64,000 nt of DNA, taken from the NCBI GenBank assembly GCA_028285625.1, contig JANQOX010000007.1, positions 40,528 to 104,527 on the forward strand, in the 5' to 3' direction. The notes under the pieces were generated by a model. The model was given only the letters and a program-made list of their open reading frames with translations, searched no databases and had not been told where the DNA came from. Below are positions 8,491 to 17,477 of the stretch, piece by piece; position 1 is the first letter of the stretch; each line of letters opens with the position of its first letter. This DNA is from Myxococcota bacterium (GTDB taxonomy: Bacteria > Myxococcota_A > UBA9160 > UBA6930). The position numbers were made by a program, and so were the translations under genes.

Positions 8491-9513
8491 TCAGAGGGCG
8501 GATTCGCGCTCGCGGGCCCCGCGCGGGCGCAGCAGATGCGCCGCCAAGGGCAGCCCCACCGTGAGGATCGTGGCCGCCATCACGATGGCGATCAGCCGGT
8601 CGAAGAACTTCGCACCGGTCTCGTCGCCAAAGTAGGAGCTGGTGCTCGAGATCAAGATGATCATCGCGGTGTGTGCCGAGGCGAAGTAGACGGCGGCGGG
8701 CCGGCCCGAGAACTGCCCGCGGCCGATGACCAGCAGCCCCAACGCCACGAGGGCGAGCAGCAGCGCGAACTCGTGGTACATGGACGTGAGCAGGTAGATC
8801 ACGACGGCAGCGCCACCCCCGATGAGCGCGCCCCCGAGCATGGGGAGGCTCGCCCGCCAGCCCGGGCCCGCCTGGACGCTCAGAGACAGGATCACCGCGT
8901 ACAGCAGCGACTGGATCTGACCCGTCCAGCCCAGCGTGACCACGATCGCGAACAGCGGAAGGAACGTGGCCGTGCGCTGAAGGGCAAAGGCGAGCTGCGC
9001 GGGCGCGGGCGGGGCACTGGCAGCGGGCGCCACACGTGGCTCGGCGGCAGGCGCCGGGAACAGCTCAAAGCCGAGCTGCACGAACACGAACGAGAGCAGC
9101 AAGGCCACCACGAAGTCCACGGGGAACTGGACGGCTTGCTCCAGGGACTGCACCGCCAGAATCGGCACCAACAGCACGCCGATCAGCAGCATCAGCACGA
9201 GGAAGGGGGACGTGCCACGGGCCGCGGCGAGAAAGATGCGGAAGAGCAGCAGTCCGGTCACCCCGAACAGCAACGCGGGAGAGCCCGTGAACAGCAGCCC
9301 GACCCCCACCCCGAGACCCAGACCCAACACGGCGGCCGACAGGATGGCCACCATGACCCGGAGCGTCGGCCGTGGTGTCGGCGCAGCCAGGAACACCGAG
9401 GTCAGCAGTGGCGTGACCACGGCGAGCGAGTAGTCGAGCCCGAACGCGAAGGCCACCGCCAGCGTGGTCCCCGCGGCGAAGCGGAGCATGTGTCGCGTGT
9501 CTTCGGGCCCCAT
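8491..9513 (-). CDS. DUF2955-family inner-membrane protein (FUSC-like)
   Basis: 340-residue polytopic membrane protein with about ten hydrophobic segments in two halves separated by a Pro/Ala-rich stretch near residues 158-172. The layout and sequence style match the DUF2955 family, which resembles the FUSC/AaeB aromatic-acid exporters. It is encoded 7 bases after a HlyD-type adaptor, the same pairing as in AaeA-AaeB, so a role in export of small aromatic or other organic acids is likely. No outer-membrane channel is encoded nearby. Confidence 0.8.
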   Translation of the reverse strand: MGPEDTRHMLRFAAGTTLAVAFAFGLDYSLAVVTPLLTSVFLAAPTPRPTLRVMVAILSAAVLGLGLGVGVGLLFTGSPALLFGVTGLLLFRIFLAAARGTSPFLVLMLLIGVLLVPILAVQSLEQAVQFPVDFVVALLLSFVFVQLGFELFPAPAAEPRVAPAASAPPAPAQLAFALQRTATFLPLFAIVVTLGWTGQIQSLLYAVILSLSVQAGPGWRASLPMLGGALIGGGAAVVIYLLTSMYHEFALLLALVALGLLVIGRGQFSGRPAAVYFASAHTAMIILISSTSSYFGDETGAKFFDRLIAIVMAATILTVGLPLAAHLLRPRGARERESAL

Positions 9514-9520
9514 GGCCGCC

Positions 9521-10660
9521 TCAGTAGAGGTACGAGAGCAGGCTCATCGCCCGGATCCAGAGCTTGCCCAGCGGACGAAGCAGACCCGCGCGCTCGGTGT
9601 AGATGATCACGTCGGCCTGGCCGCCCTCGCGGCGCAGCCCGACCGTGGCGTCGTCGGTGAAGTGGATCACCACCGGAAAACGCTGGGGCTCGCGCAGCCA
9701 ATCGCTCGGATTCGAGATCGACGGCAGCGTCCCGGCGTCGGTCGCGCGACCCCAATCGACGCCGAACCCGGTGCTCACCACCCTGCCCTCGAAGACGCGT
9801 CCAGGCGCCACGTCCAGCACGATGTCCACCCGGTCGCCCGGCTGGATGTGCCCGAGTGAGTTCTCGCGCAGGTAGGCTTCGACCCAGACGTCGGCCGAAG
9901 AGATGAACGTCATCAGCGGCCGGCCGGCCTGGGCAAAGCGGCCGACCTCGACCCGGACGTTCGTCACCCCGCCATCGGTGGGCGCGCGAAGCGTGGCCAG
10001 CTCGAGGTTGCGGCGCGCCTTGGCGAGCTCGGCCGTCGCGGACCGGATGCGGGCGTTGTCGCCGCCGGTGGCGCCGAGCTTCTCTCGGGCCGTCGCGAGA
10101 TCGGCCTCGGCGGCCTCGAGGTCGGCCACGGCTCGCTCGACGCGCGTCTTGGCGTTGTCGGCGCGAAACTGCGAGGCCACCTCGAGCCGCGCGAGCTCGT
10201 CGATGCGCTCCTTGTCGCGCCGACCCGCGGCCAGCTCGGCCTTGGCCTTCTCGACGCGTGCCGCGGCCGCGGCCACGCCACCGGTGTCCGCACCGATGTC
10301 CTCGCCCGCACGCGCGAGCTCGGCCTCGGCCTTCTCGACCTCGAGCGCGAACAGCTCCTCGTCGATCGACACCAGCACGTCGCCCTCTGCGACACGTTGG
10401 TTGAGCCCGACGTTCACGGCCGTGACGTGCCCGGACACTTCGGGCACGACGGGCACGACGTAGCCGCTCACCCGGGCGGTGCTGGTGGACGGCGTGCAGC
10501 GGTCTGCGGCGAGATACCAGACCAGCAAGAGCAGCACGATCACGCCCGCGACTCGGGTGATGCGGCTGATGCGGCGCTCGGCCTGGGCTGCCTGGCGGGC
10601 GGCCTCGCTCGGGTCGGGTCCCGGCTCAGCAGATTCGGAAGCTGCATTGCCCTCGGTCAC
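9521..10660 (-). CDS. HlyD-family membrane fusion (adaptor) protein
   Basis: 379-residue periplasmic adaptor. One transmembrane helix lies at about residues 38-52 (VIVLLLLVWYL), followed by a half-lipoyl segment containing VSGHVTAVNVGLNQRVAEGD. A long Ala/Glu-rich alpha-hairpin coiled coil covers about residues 110-235, and the second lipoyl half begins at LRAPTDGGVTNVRV. Such adaptors connect an inner-membrane pump to an outer-membrane channel. Its start overlaps the end of the AI-2E-type gene (10657-10660) and the DUF2955 gene follows 7 bases later, so these three form one operon. Confidence 0.9.
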   Translation of the reverse strand: MTEGNAASESAEPGPDPSEAARQAAQAERRISRITRVAGVIVLLLLVWYLAADRCTPSTSTARVSGYVVPVVPEVSGHVTAVNVGLNQRVAEGDVLVSIDEELFALEVEKAEAELARAGEDIGADTGGVAAAAARVEKAKAELAAGRRDKERIDELARLEVASQFRADNAKTRVERAVADLEAAEADLATAREKLGATGGDNARIRSATAELAKARRNLELATLRAPTDGGVTNVRVEVGRFAQAGRPLMTFISSADVWVEAYLRENSLGHIQPGDRVDIVLDVAPGRVFEGRVVSTGFGVDWGRATDAGTLPSISNPSDWLREPQRFPVVIHFTDDATVGLRREGGQADVIIYTERAGLLRPLGKLWIRAMSLLSYLY

Positions 10661-11733
10661 GCCGCCTCCTCCGGGGTCGGCGCGTCGTCCTGGTCGATCC
10701 AGGCCATGAGCAGCGTGTAGGCCAGCGCCAGGATCACGGCACCCACGAACAAGCCGATCACGCCGCTCAGGATCATGCCGCCGATCGCCCCGAGCAGGAT
10801 CACCAGCATCGGCACGTCGAGACCGCGGCCGAGCAGCAACGGCTTGAGGAACGTGTCACTGACGCTCACCAGCACGCCCCAGATCATGAACGCGATGGCG
10901 GGCCCCGTGTCGTTGGCCGAGAACACGTAGACGATCGCGGGGCCGAGAACGACGAGCGGCGGAAGCTGGACGATGGCGAGCACCAGGACCAGCAGCGCCC
11001 ACACCCCGGCCGCAGGGACGCCCACGGCCAGCATTCCGATCCCAGCGAGCAGGGCCTGGATCAAAGCCACCCCGAGCACGCCTTGCGCCACGCTTCGCGT
11101 GGTGGCGGTCGCCAGGTCGACGAAGTCCGCGCCCGCCTCGCCTGCCAGACGCGAACCCAAGCTCACGGCGGCTGCACGCCCGCTCGCGGCGTTCGTCATG
11201 AGCGCGGCAGCGATCAGGATCGAGATGATGAACTGGACGATGGTCGCGCCCGCTCCGGCGATGGCCGAGAGCAGCCCGCCGGCGACCTGGACCACCTGCG
11301 GCGTGAACCGCTCGAGCGTCGCGGTCAGGTTCTTCGAGCTCGCCAGCCAGGCTTCGTAGAGCCGCTCGCCCACGAGCGGCCACTCACGCACCGACTCCCG
11401 AGGCGGCGGCACGTGAAGCGTTCCCGCCTGATAGGCCTGATGCGCGGCCTGATACGCCTCCGCCGCCGACTCCACGAGCAGCACCGTGGGCACGATCAGC
11501 AGCGCAAGCCCGACGAGGGCGAACGTCGCTGCGGCGAGCCGGCTGCGACCACCGAAGGCCGCCTCCAGGCGCACGTGCAACGGGTAGACCGCCACGGCGA
11601 TGATGATCCCCCACGCGACGGGAAGCAGGAACGGCGCCAGGACCAAGAAGCAGAAGTATCCGAGTGCGGCCACGACCCCGAGTCGGATCGCCGTGTCGAT
11701 CGTACGTTGGGTGTGCGCAATGCGATCGGCCAT
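10657..11733 (-). CDS. AI-2E transporter/PerM-family permease
   Basis: 358-residue polytopic membrane protein of the AI-2E transporter (UPF0118/PerM) family. Two or three N-terminal hydrophobic helices precede a long soluble segment (about residues 100-180), followed by a C-terminal bundle of hydrophobic helices that includes the VVLGPAIVYVFSAND and GMILSGVIGLFVGAV stretches. Members export autoinducer-2, act as Na+/H+ antiporters, or are uncharacterised. ATG 11733 is chosen because the 35 extra upstream codons carry no family sequence. It is the first gene of a three-gene operon with the HlyD adaptor and DUF2955 protein, an unusual partnership for this family. Confidence 0.85.
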   Translation of the reverse strand: MADRIAHTQRTIDTAIRLGVVAALGYFCFLVLAPFLLPVAWGIIIAVAVYPLHVRLEAAFGGRSRLAAATFALVGLALLIVPTVLLVESAAEAYQAAHQAYQAGTLHVPPPRESVREWPLVGERLYEAWLASSKNLTATLERFTPQVVQVAGGLLSAIAGAGATIVQFIISILIAAALMTNAASGRAAAVSLGSRLAGEAGADFVDLATATTRSVAQGVLGVALIQALLAGIGMLAVGVPAAGVWALLVLVLAIVQLPPLVVLGPAIVYVFSANDTGPAIAFMIWGVLVSVSDTFLKPLLLGRGLDVPMLVILLGAIGGMILSGVIGLFVGAVILALAYTLLMAWIDQDDAPTPEEAA

Positions 11734-11840
11734 GGTCGGCTTCCCCCACGCCCAGGACTGGGCACGGCCCAATTTTGGCGCGAGAAACGTGAGAACGCAC
11801 GCTGCTCCCCGGCGGCGCGCCTCGGGACCGCCGGGCACGA

Positions 11841-13637
11841 TCAGATGCTCGCCCCCCGATAGAGACGCGCATAGGCGCCGTCGGCCGCGAGAAGTGCCTG
11901 GTGCGTGCCTTCCTCGACGATTCCCTGGTCGGACAAGACGAGAATCCGCTTCGCGTGCCTCACCGTGGACAGCCGGTGCGCGATCACCAGGGTGGTGCGC
12001 TCGCGCGCCAGTCGCAGCAGAGAACCGTGTACGGCCTCCTCACTCTCGCTGTCCAGTGCGCTCGTCGCCTCGTCGAAAATCAGGACCGGCGGGTCCTTCA
12101 GGAAGACCCGCGCCACGCTCAGCCGCTGCTTCTGCCCGCCCGAGAGCTTCACACCCCGCTCCCCGATGTCGGTGTCGTAGCCCCGCGGCAGGGCCATGAT
12201 GAACTCGTGCGCGTGGGCCCGCTTGGCGGCCTCGATGATCTCGTCGCGACTGGCGTCGGGGCGGCCGTAGCCGAGGTTCTCGGCCACGGTGCCCCCGAAC
12301 AGGTAGACGTCCTGCTGGACGACGCCGATGCTGCTGCGCAGTGCATCGAGGCGGATGCGACGGACGTCGACGCCGTCGAGCCGCACCGCACCCTCGGTCA
12401 CGTCGTAGAAGCGCGGGATCAGCGAGCAGAGCGTCGTCTTGCCGGCGCCCGAAGAACCCACCAGGGCCACGAATTCACCGGGCTCGATCTCGAGCGACAG
12501 GTTTTGGACCACCCAGGCCGTGTCTTCCGCGTATCGGAAGCTCACGTCCTCGAAGGTGATGCGCCCCTGGACCTGCGTCGGCACCACTGCGTCCGGGGGA
12601 TCGGCCATGTCCGGCTCGACTTCGAGCATCTCCATGAAGCGATCGAAGCCCGTGATCCCCTCCTGGAACGACCGCGCGAAGTTGGCGAACCGCTTGATCG
12701 GATCGACGAGCACGGCCACGCACAGCAAGAACGTCACCAGGTCGGCCAGGTCGAGCGAGTCCCGTGCGATGGCGACCGAGCCGAACACGATCACCGCGAT
12801 CGTGATGAGCTGGGCAAAGGCCTCCATGCCGCCCGAGAACCACGCCTCGCTGCGGTACCCGTCGCTTCGGCTCGAGAGGAACCGGTCGTTGTGGTACGCG
12901 AATCGCGCGTTCTCGAGCTTCTCGTTGGTGAACGACTTCGCGACCCGGATGCCGGCCAGCGCATCTTCGACCCGCTCGTTGATGTCGCCGATGCGGTCCT
13001 TCGTGCGGCGCAGGGCGCGATTCATGCGGCGGTTGAAGTAGAGCGCGTACGGCAGCATCACGGCCAGGATCGCCACCACCACGAGCGTCAACCTCACGTC
13101 GATCCAAGCCAGGATCGCGAGCACGCCGATCAGCTTGAAGAACGCGATCGCCAGGTCTTCGGGCCCGTGGTGGTAGAGCTCCGCGAGCGAGAGCGGATCG
13201 TTCGTGATCCGCGCCATGAGCTGACCCGTGCGTTGCTGGTCGTAGAATCGGAACGAGAGCCGCTGGTAGTGCTCGAAGAGCTCGCGACGCATGTCGCGCT
13301 CCATCTTCGCGCCCATCACGTGGCCCCGATAATCGACGAACCAGCTGCACAGCGCCTGGACCACGACCAGCGCGAGCATGACGCCGCCCACGAGCCAGAT
13401 CTCGCCGAGCAGCGCGGATGCGGGCTCCCCGCTCAGCAGCCGCTTCGTCACGAAGTTGGCGCAAAGCGGCAGTGCCAACGCGGCCGCCGCCACGACGAAC
13501 GCGCACGCGACGTCGGCAGCCAGCAGGCCCCGGTAGGGGCGGTAGTAGGAGAGGAATTTCTTGAGCCGCGAGCCTGCGGCTAGGGACGGGCTACCGGCAT
13601 CTGCATGGGCCGGCCCCCCGAGAGTCTGAGACGGCAT
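11841..13637 (-). CDS. ABC exporter, fused permease and ATPase (MsbA-like)
   Basis: 598-residue half-transporter that would work as a homodimer in the inner membrane. Six transmembrane helices occupy about residues 35-320. The nucleotide-binding domain has Walker A GSSGAGKTTLCS, signature LSGGQKQRLS, Walker B VLIFDEATSALD and H-loop IAHRLST, all intact. The family includes lipid A, drug and lipid exporters. It is encoded upstream of, and in the same direction as, the AI-2E/HlyD/DUF2955 operon with a 107-base gap, so joint transcription is possible but not required. The substrate is unknown. Confidence 0.93.
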   Translation of the reverse strand: MPSQTLGGPAHADAGSPSLAAGSRLKKFLSYYRPYRGLLAADVACAFVVAAAALALPLCANFVTKRLLSGEPASALLGEIWLVGGVMLALVVVQALCSWFVDYRGHVMGAKMERDMRRELFEHYQRLSFRFYDQQRTGQLMARITNDPLSLAELYHHGPEDLAIAFFKLIGVLAILAWIDVRLTLVVVAILAVMLPYALYFNRRMNRALRRTKDRIGDINERVEDALAGIRVAKSFTNEKLENARFAYHNDRFLSSRSDGYRSEAWFSGGMEAFAQLITIAVIVFGSVAIARDSLDLADLVTFLLCVAVLVDPIKRFANFARSFQEGITGFDRFMEMLEVEPDMADPPDAVVPTQVQGRITFEDVSFRYAEDTAWVVQNLSLEIEPGEFVALVGSSGAGKTTLCSLIPRFYDVTEGAVRLDGVDVRRIRLDALRSSIGVVQQDVYLFGGTVAENLGYGRPDASRDEIIEAAKRAHAHEFIMALPRGYDTDIGERGVKLSGGQKQRLSVARVFLKDPPVLIFDEATSALDSESEEAVHGSLLRLARERTTLVIAHRLSTVRHAKRILVLSDQGIVEEGTHQALLAADGAYARLYRGASI

Positions 13638-13906
13638 GAAGCGTCATGTCCTCGAGATGAGTGGACGAGTTCCGGGCTCTCTGGACGGACATGGACGTGG
13701 TCATGGCGGTCTCCTCGGGGATCCGATCGCGCGCAGCATAGGCCCGCAGCCGATCCTGGGTCAACCGGAGCCCCCCGCTGGGCAACGGCCCCGTCCCGCC
13801 CGACGGAGCGAAGCGGCCGAGCCTCTGGGCGCCACAAAACCCCTCGGGAATGTCACGTAGACGTCAAGAAGTGTCTGTAGCGTGTGCCCGTCGTGAAGGG
13901 GGATCC

Positions 13907-15220
13907 ATGAAACGAGATCGACGAGTGAGGCGACTGGCGGCCCTGCTGGCCATTCTTGCAGGCACGGTTGCCAGCGGCGCCTGGGCAGACGGGCCGACGA
14001 CCGCCGAGAGCGAGCCGCAGGTGGCCGAGACCGAGCCGCAGGTGACCGAAACCGGAGCGGCGGCCACCGAGCCGGAGCCGGCGTGCACCTGGTGCGATTG
14101 GGTGAGGGCACCGGGCACGAAGCTCATCCAGAACAAGGACAGCTGGTTCATCAATTCGTTCCGCTTCATGGGCCGCTTCCAGTACCAGACCGCGTACGTC
14201 GATGGCAGCGACGTGAACGGGGACAACTTCGACGCGAGCTTCAGCGACTTCCGGCGCGTGCGCTTCGGCGCCGAGGTGGGCTTCCTCCGCTACCTCAAGG
14301 TGAAGGGCAACGCCAACTTCGTGGCGGACTTCAAGCAGGTCGGGGGCAAGACGGACTGGGGCTACACCTTCATGGACGAACTCTACGGGAGCTTCGACAT
14401 CGGACGGGCCACGGGCTGGGAGGCGGTCGACAAGCTGTCGTTCCACTACGGACGCCGGAAGATGCTCTTGGGGGCCGAGGTCCACCAGTCCTCGAAGAAG
14501 ATCAAGACCGTCGAGCGCTCGGCGATCGCCAACCGGGCGTTTCCCACGCGGATGACCGGGGCATGGTTCAAAGCGGCCAAGGGCAAGTGGTCCGGGACGG
14601 CTGGCATCTTCACCACCGAGCTCAGCAAGGACATCGCCGACTGGAACGGTGGCGAGGCCTACTACCTGAACGTGAATCACCAGCTGACCGAGCAGGACGA
14701 GCTGATCTTCGACTTCCTCTACAACGATGCCAACGGCCGGGATGAGGACAACAACGTCCTCACCAACCAGGCAGGTGTGCTCTACAAGTGGGCCTTCTCG
14801 GCGGCCTGGGAGGGCCAACGGGGCAAGTGGGGCCTGCTGGCCAACGCGATCTTCGGAGACAACGGCAAGAACCCCTTGGACATCCGCGATCGGGAGGGAC
14901 TGTTCTGGGGCTTCGTCGTCCTGCCGACCTATGAGCTGCCCTACAACTTCGAGCTGGTGGGTCGCTACGCGTACCAGGGCTCAAAGCGGGACGCCGGCAT
15001 CCGGACCAACTCTCGCTACTTCCGCCGGGAGCTCAAGACCGAGGCAGACGTCAACGGCGGTCGAGGCGACAACCACCACAGCCTCTACGCTGGCCTCAAC
15101 TACTACTTCTGCGACGACAACATGAAGATCATGTCGGCGGTGGAGTGGGAGACCCTCGACACCCCCGACGGAAACGCCAACGGCTGGACGCTCTGGCTGG
15201 CGTACCGGATGTACTTCTAG
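13907..15220 (+). CDS. Phosphate-selective porin O/P-like outer-membrane channel
   Basis: 437-residue outer-membrane protein. The signal peptide spans residues 1-27 (RRLAALLAILAGTVASGAWA) and is followed by a Glu/Pro/Thr-rich mature N-terminus with a near-repeat (SEPQVAETEPQVTETG). The rest alternates aromatic and charged residues as in 16-stranded OprO/OprP-type barrels and ends in an aromatic residue (AYRMYF), the usual terminal signal for outer-membrane assembly. ATG 13907 follows GAAGGGGGA. A strong terminator lies 26 bases after the stop, so the gene is a single transcription unit. Ion selectivity cannot be judged. Confidence 0.85.
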   Translation: MKRDRRVRRLAALLAILAGTVASGAWADGPTTAESEPQVAETEPQVTETGAAATEPEPACTWCDWVRAPGTKLIQNKDSWFINSFRFMGRFQYQTAYVDGSDVNGDNFDASFSDFRRVRFGAEVGFLRYLKVKGNANFVADFKQVGGKTDWGYTFMDELYGSFDIGRATGWEAVDKLSFHYGRRKMLLGAEVHQSSKKIKTVERSAIANRAFPTRMTGAWFKAAKGKWSGTAGIFTTELSKDIADWNGGEAYYLNVNHQLTEQDELIFDFLYNDANGRDEDNNVLTNQAGVLYKWAFSAAWEGQRGKWGLLANAIFGDNGKNPLDIRDREGLFWGFVVLPTYELPYNFELVGRYAYQGSKRDAGIRTNSRYFRRELKTEADVNGGRGDNHHSLYAGLNYYFCDDNMKIMSAVEWETLDTPDGNANGWTLWLAYRMYF

Positions 15221-15246
15221 GAGCCCCTCCCCAGCTACCAGGTCGA

Positions 15247-15278
15247 ACGCCCCTGAAGCCTCGCGGCTTCAGGGGCGT
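15247..15278 (+). terminator. Strong hairpin terminator downstream of the porin gene
   Basis: Perfect 14-base stem closed by a TCGC tetraloop (left arm 15247-15260, right arm 15265-15278) starting 26 bases after the porin stop. It is followed by a modestly T-rich CGTCGTTCTC rather than a pure T tract. It may also act on transcripts from the convergent haloalkane dehalogenase gene. Confidence 0.8.
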
Positions 15279-15297
15279 CGTCGTTCTCGGCTTCGAT

Positions 15298-15361
15298 CGC
15301 GGCCGTCGCAGAGAATCCCCAGACCTCGCGGGTTCGCGGCCGTCGCAGTATTCCCCCAGAC
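15298..15361. repeat. Short tandem direct repeat
   Basis: Two copies of a 27-base unit start 37 bases apart, at 15298-15324 and 15335-15361. They share CGCGGCCGTCGCAG and CCCCAGAC and differ only in the central five bases (AGAAT in one, TATTC in the other). They lie between the porin terminator and the end of the dehalogenase gene. No function is evident. Confidence 0.6.
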
Positions 15362-15369
15362 TCCGCGGC

Positions 15370-16275
15370 TCAGCCGATGCCGAAGTGCTCGAGGGCCCGG
15401 CGCGCGACGGGCTCGCCGTACTCCTGGACGAAGTGCCCGGCCTCCGGCAGCTCCATGGGCGGGGGGCAGCCCCGAACCACGCTGCGCAGCGCCTCCATCA
15501 CGGGCCTGCCCAGCACCCCGTCGCGCAGGCCGATCGCCATGAAGCTCTCGCCCTCCCAGCGGTCCGACCAGAAGGCGCGGGCCCGCTCGCCCAGTTCCAC
15601 GCCGGCCATCCCGGGCTCGACTGGAACCAGCTGCGGGAAGCGCCGCACGCCCGCCTTGTAGCGGTCGTCCGGGAACGGTGCGTCGTAGGCCACCGCGTCC
15701 ATCAGGTTCACCGCACCCAAGGCGTCGGTCGCGATGAGGCCCGCCACCGGAATCTCGGGGGCGCTCGCCGCGAAGTTCTTCCAGAAGGCGAACCCGTCCG
15801 AGAGGAACGCCCCAACGCCGATCGCCGTGTTCATCACCAGCAGCCGCGTGAAGCGGCCCGGCAGGTCCATGGGCAGGGTGAGCCCGATCAGTCCGCCCCA
15901 GTCCTGGCAAACGAGCGCCACGTTCTGGAGGTCGAGCCGCTCGATCAGGCGCAGGATCGCACCGCGGTGGAAGTCGAACGTGTAGACCTCGTCGGCCACG
16001 GGTTTGTCCGAACGCCCGAACCCGAAGAAGTCTGGCGCCACCACCCGGTGCCCGGCCGCCACGAAGACCGGCAGCATCTTGCGGTAGAGGTAGCTCCAGG
16101 TGGGCTCGCCATGGAGGCACAGGAAGGTCGTCTCCGCATCGCGCGGCCCCTCGTCCACCACGGCCATGCGCAAGCCCTCGTAGCCCGCGAGGTCGTCCAG
16201 GTAGGTGGGCACGTAGGGGAAGGCCGGGAGGAGCGCGAATCGCTCGTCGGGGGTTCGCAGGGCCTCGATCGCCAT
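15370..16275 (-). CDS. Haloalkane dehalogenase (HLD-I type alpha/beta hydrolase)
   Basis: 301-residue alpha/beta hydrolase. The oxyanion/halide motif HGEPTW ends in Trp60, the nucleophile elbow is VCQDWGG with Asp125 in place of Ser, and the catalytic His is in EAGHFVQEYG near the C-terminus. Asp as nucleophile together with the HGEPTW tryptophan marks haloalkane dehalogenases of subfamily I, which hydrolyse carbon-halogen bonds to alcohols. ATG 16275 follows GGAG; the longer frame upstream has no domain content. The gene is single, on the minus strand. Substrate range is unknown, and a few relatives with these motifs have other activities. Confidence 0.85.
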   Translation of the reverse strand: MAIEALRTPDERFALLPAFPYVPTYLDDLAGYEGLRMAVVDEGPRDAETTFLCLHGEPTWSYLYRKMLPVFVAAGHRVVAPDFFGFGRSDKPVADEVYTFDFHRGAILRLIERLDLQNVALVCQDWGGLIGLTLPMDLPGRFTRLLVMNTAIGVGAFLSDGFAFWKNFAASAPEIPVAGLIATDALGAVNLMDAVAYDAPFPDDRYKAGVRRFPQLVPVEPGMAGVELGERARAFWSDRWEGESFMAIGLRDGVLGRPVMEALRSVVRGCPPPMELPEAGHFVQEYGEPVARRALEHFGIG

Positions 16276-16412
16276 GGGGGGACTCCTGTGCGCGGCGACG
16301 GCGGCCCTCTGATGGGCCCAGCGGCACATGCGCCACGGTCGCACCGGGCGGCCCGGTCTCGCAACCGCGATGCGCAGGGATGTCGTCACCGGGGGCAACG
16401 AGGTCGCGGAGA

Positions 16413-16489
16413 TGGCGGGGCGGACGGGACTCGAACCCGCAACTTCCGGCGTGACAGGCCGGTGCTCTAACCAATTGAACTACCGCCCC
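16413..16489 (-). tRNA. tRNA-Asp (GTC)
   Basis: 77 bases including an encoded CCA. The acceptor stem GGGGCGG pairs with CCGCCCC, the discriminator is G, the anticodon arm is CCGGC-CTGTCAC-GCCGG with anticodon GTC, and the T-loop reads GGTTCGAACCC. All arms pair. Confidence 0.95.
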
Positions 16490-16560
16490 GCGAGCAGGCT
16501 CGCGGTCGGGACCCCGGGGGCCCCGAGACGTTTCTGGATAGCCGATGGGGGCGGGGGTCG

Positions 16561-17421
16561 CTAGCGACCCGGGCCCTCGGGGTCCGGATCGGCCGCCCCC
16601 TCGCCGTCCAGCGGGCCGGTGGCCGTGCGCCGGAAGAGCAGCTCGGCGTTGGCCTCGCCCGTGCGGACGTCCAGGGACTCGAAGCCCCGCTCGGCGCAGA
16701 AGGCCAGCGCCTCGGGCACCTTCACGAACTCCATGGGCCAGCCGCCGATCCAGTCCTTGAGGTCGGTGTACCAGGCCATGCCCCGGCCCCGATTGCGGCG
16801 GATGCGCTTCATCACCTTGGGGAAGCGCTTGAAGCGGCGCCCCATGTCGACGTCCCAGAGGTAGTAGGCCTCCATCAGCCGGCGCTCGATCCAGCCCGCC
16901 TTCACGTACATCTGCTTCACGTCGAGCCAGTACTCGGGCGAGTGCTTGCCGGCGGCGACCGCGTCGTAGTCGTAGAGGGCGAGGTAGAGCAGACCACCGA
17001 CCGGTACGCGGTCGCACGTGTTGGCGATGGCGGTCCACATGTCGCCCGTGTGGTGCAGCACCCCCCACGAGTAGGTGACGTCGGCCTCGGGCAGCGTGGC
17101 CATGAAGTCGGCGTCGAGCACCGAGCCCTGCTGGATCTGCCAGTTCGAGGGCTCGCCGGCCCAGGCCCGCACGCGCTTGGCGGTCGCCACCGAGTTGGGG
17201 TCGTAGTCGAAGCCCACGACGTCGGCGCCGGCGCGGTGGGCCGCGAGCGAGTGCAGGCCGCTGCCGCAACCGATGTCGAGAAAGCGCATCCCCGAGAGGT
17301 CGCTGCGCTTCAAGAACCCCAGCAGGTGCTCCTGGCTCTCCGCCACGCGCTCGTCACTCAGGTGACGATCGACGAAGCGGCTCCAGTTGCTGCCGAAGCC
17401 GAACCGCGGTGCCTCGCTCAC
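16561..17421 (-). CDS. Class I SAM-dependent methyltransferase
   Basis: 286-residue methyltransferase. Motif I is FLDIGCGSGLHSLAA (about residues 46-60), the acidic residue after beta-2 is in VVGFDYDPNS, and motif IV contains DVTYSWGVLHHTGDMW, the style of UbiE/sugar-O-methyltransferase enzymes. The GTG start at 17421 has GGAGG at ideal distance; the upstream open frame is not supported. It lies 56 bases after a GT4 glycosyltransferase gene in the same direction at the edge of the glycan locus. Methylation of a sugar or lipid intermediate is therefore plausible, but unproven. Confidence 0.85.
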   Translation of the reverse strand: MSEAPRFGFGSNWSRFVDRHLSDERVAESQEHLLGFLKRSDLSGMRFLDIGCGSGLHSLAAHRAGADVVGFDYDPNSVATAKRVRAWAGEPSNWQIQQGSVLDADFMATLPEADVTYSWGVLHHTGDMWTAIANTCDRVPVGGLLYLALYDYDAVAAGKHSPEYWLDVKQMYVKAGWIERRLMEAYYLWDVDMGRRFKRFPKVMKRIRRNRGRGMAWYTDLKDWIGGWPMEFVKVPEALAFCAERGFESLDVRTGEANAELLFRRTATGPLDGEGAADPDPEGPGR

Positions 17422-17477
17422 GTGCCCTCCATGGCGCGCGAGTCTATCAACCCCGTGGCGCGGGCCGAACCCCGCGG

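Noticed and set aside
13591..13785. Short minus-strand frame upstream of the ABC transporter
   Set aside because: No ribosome-binding site, no domain and it overlaps the ABC transporter start; a leader peptide cannot be supported.
16413..16489. Integration site with genomic island at tRNA-Asp
   Set aside because: No direct repeat of the tRNA 3' end and no integrase was found within the window.
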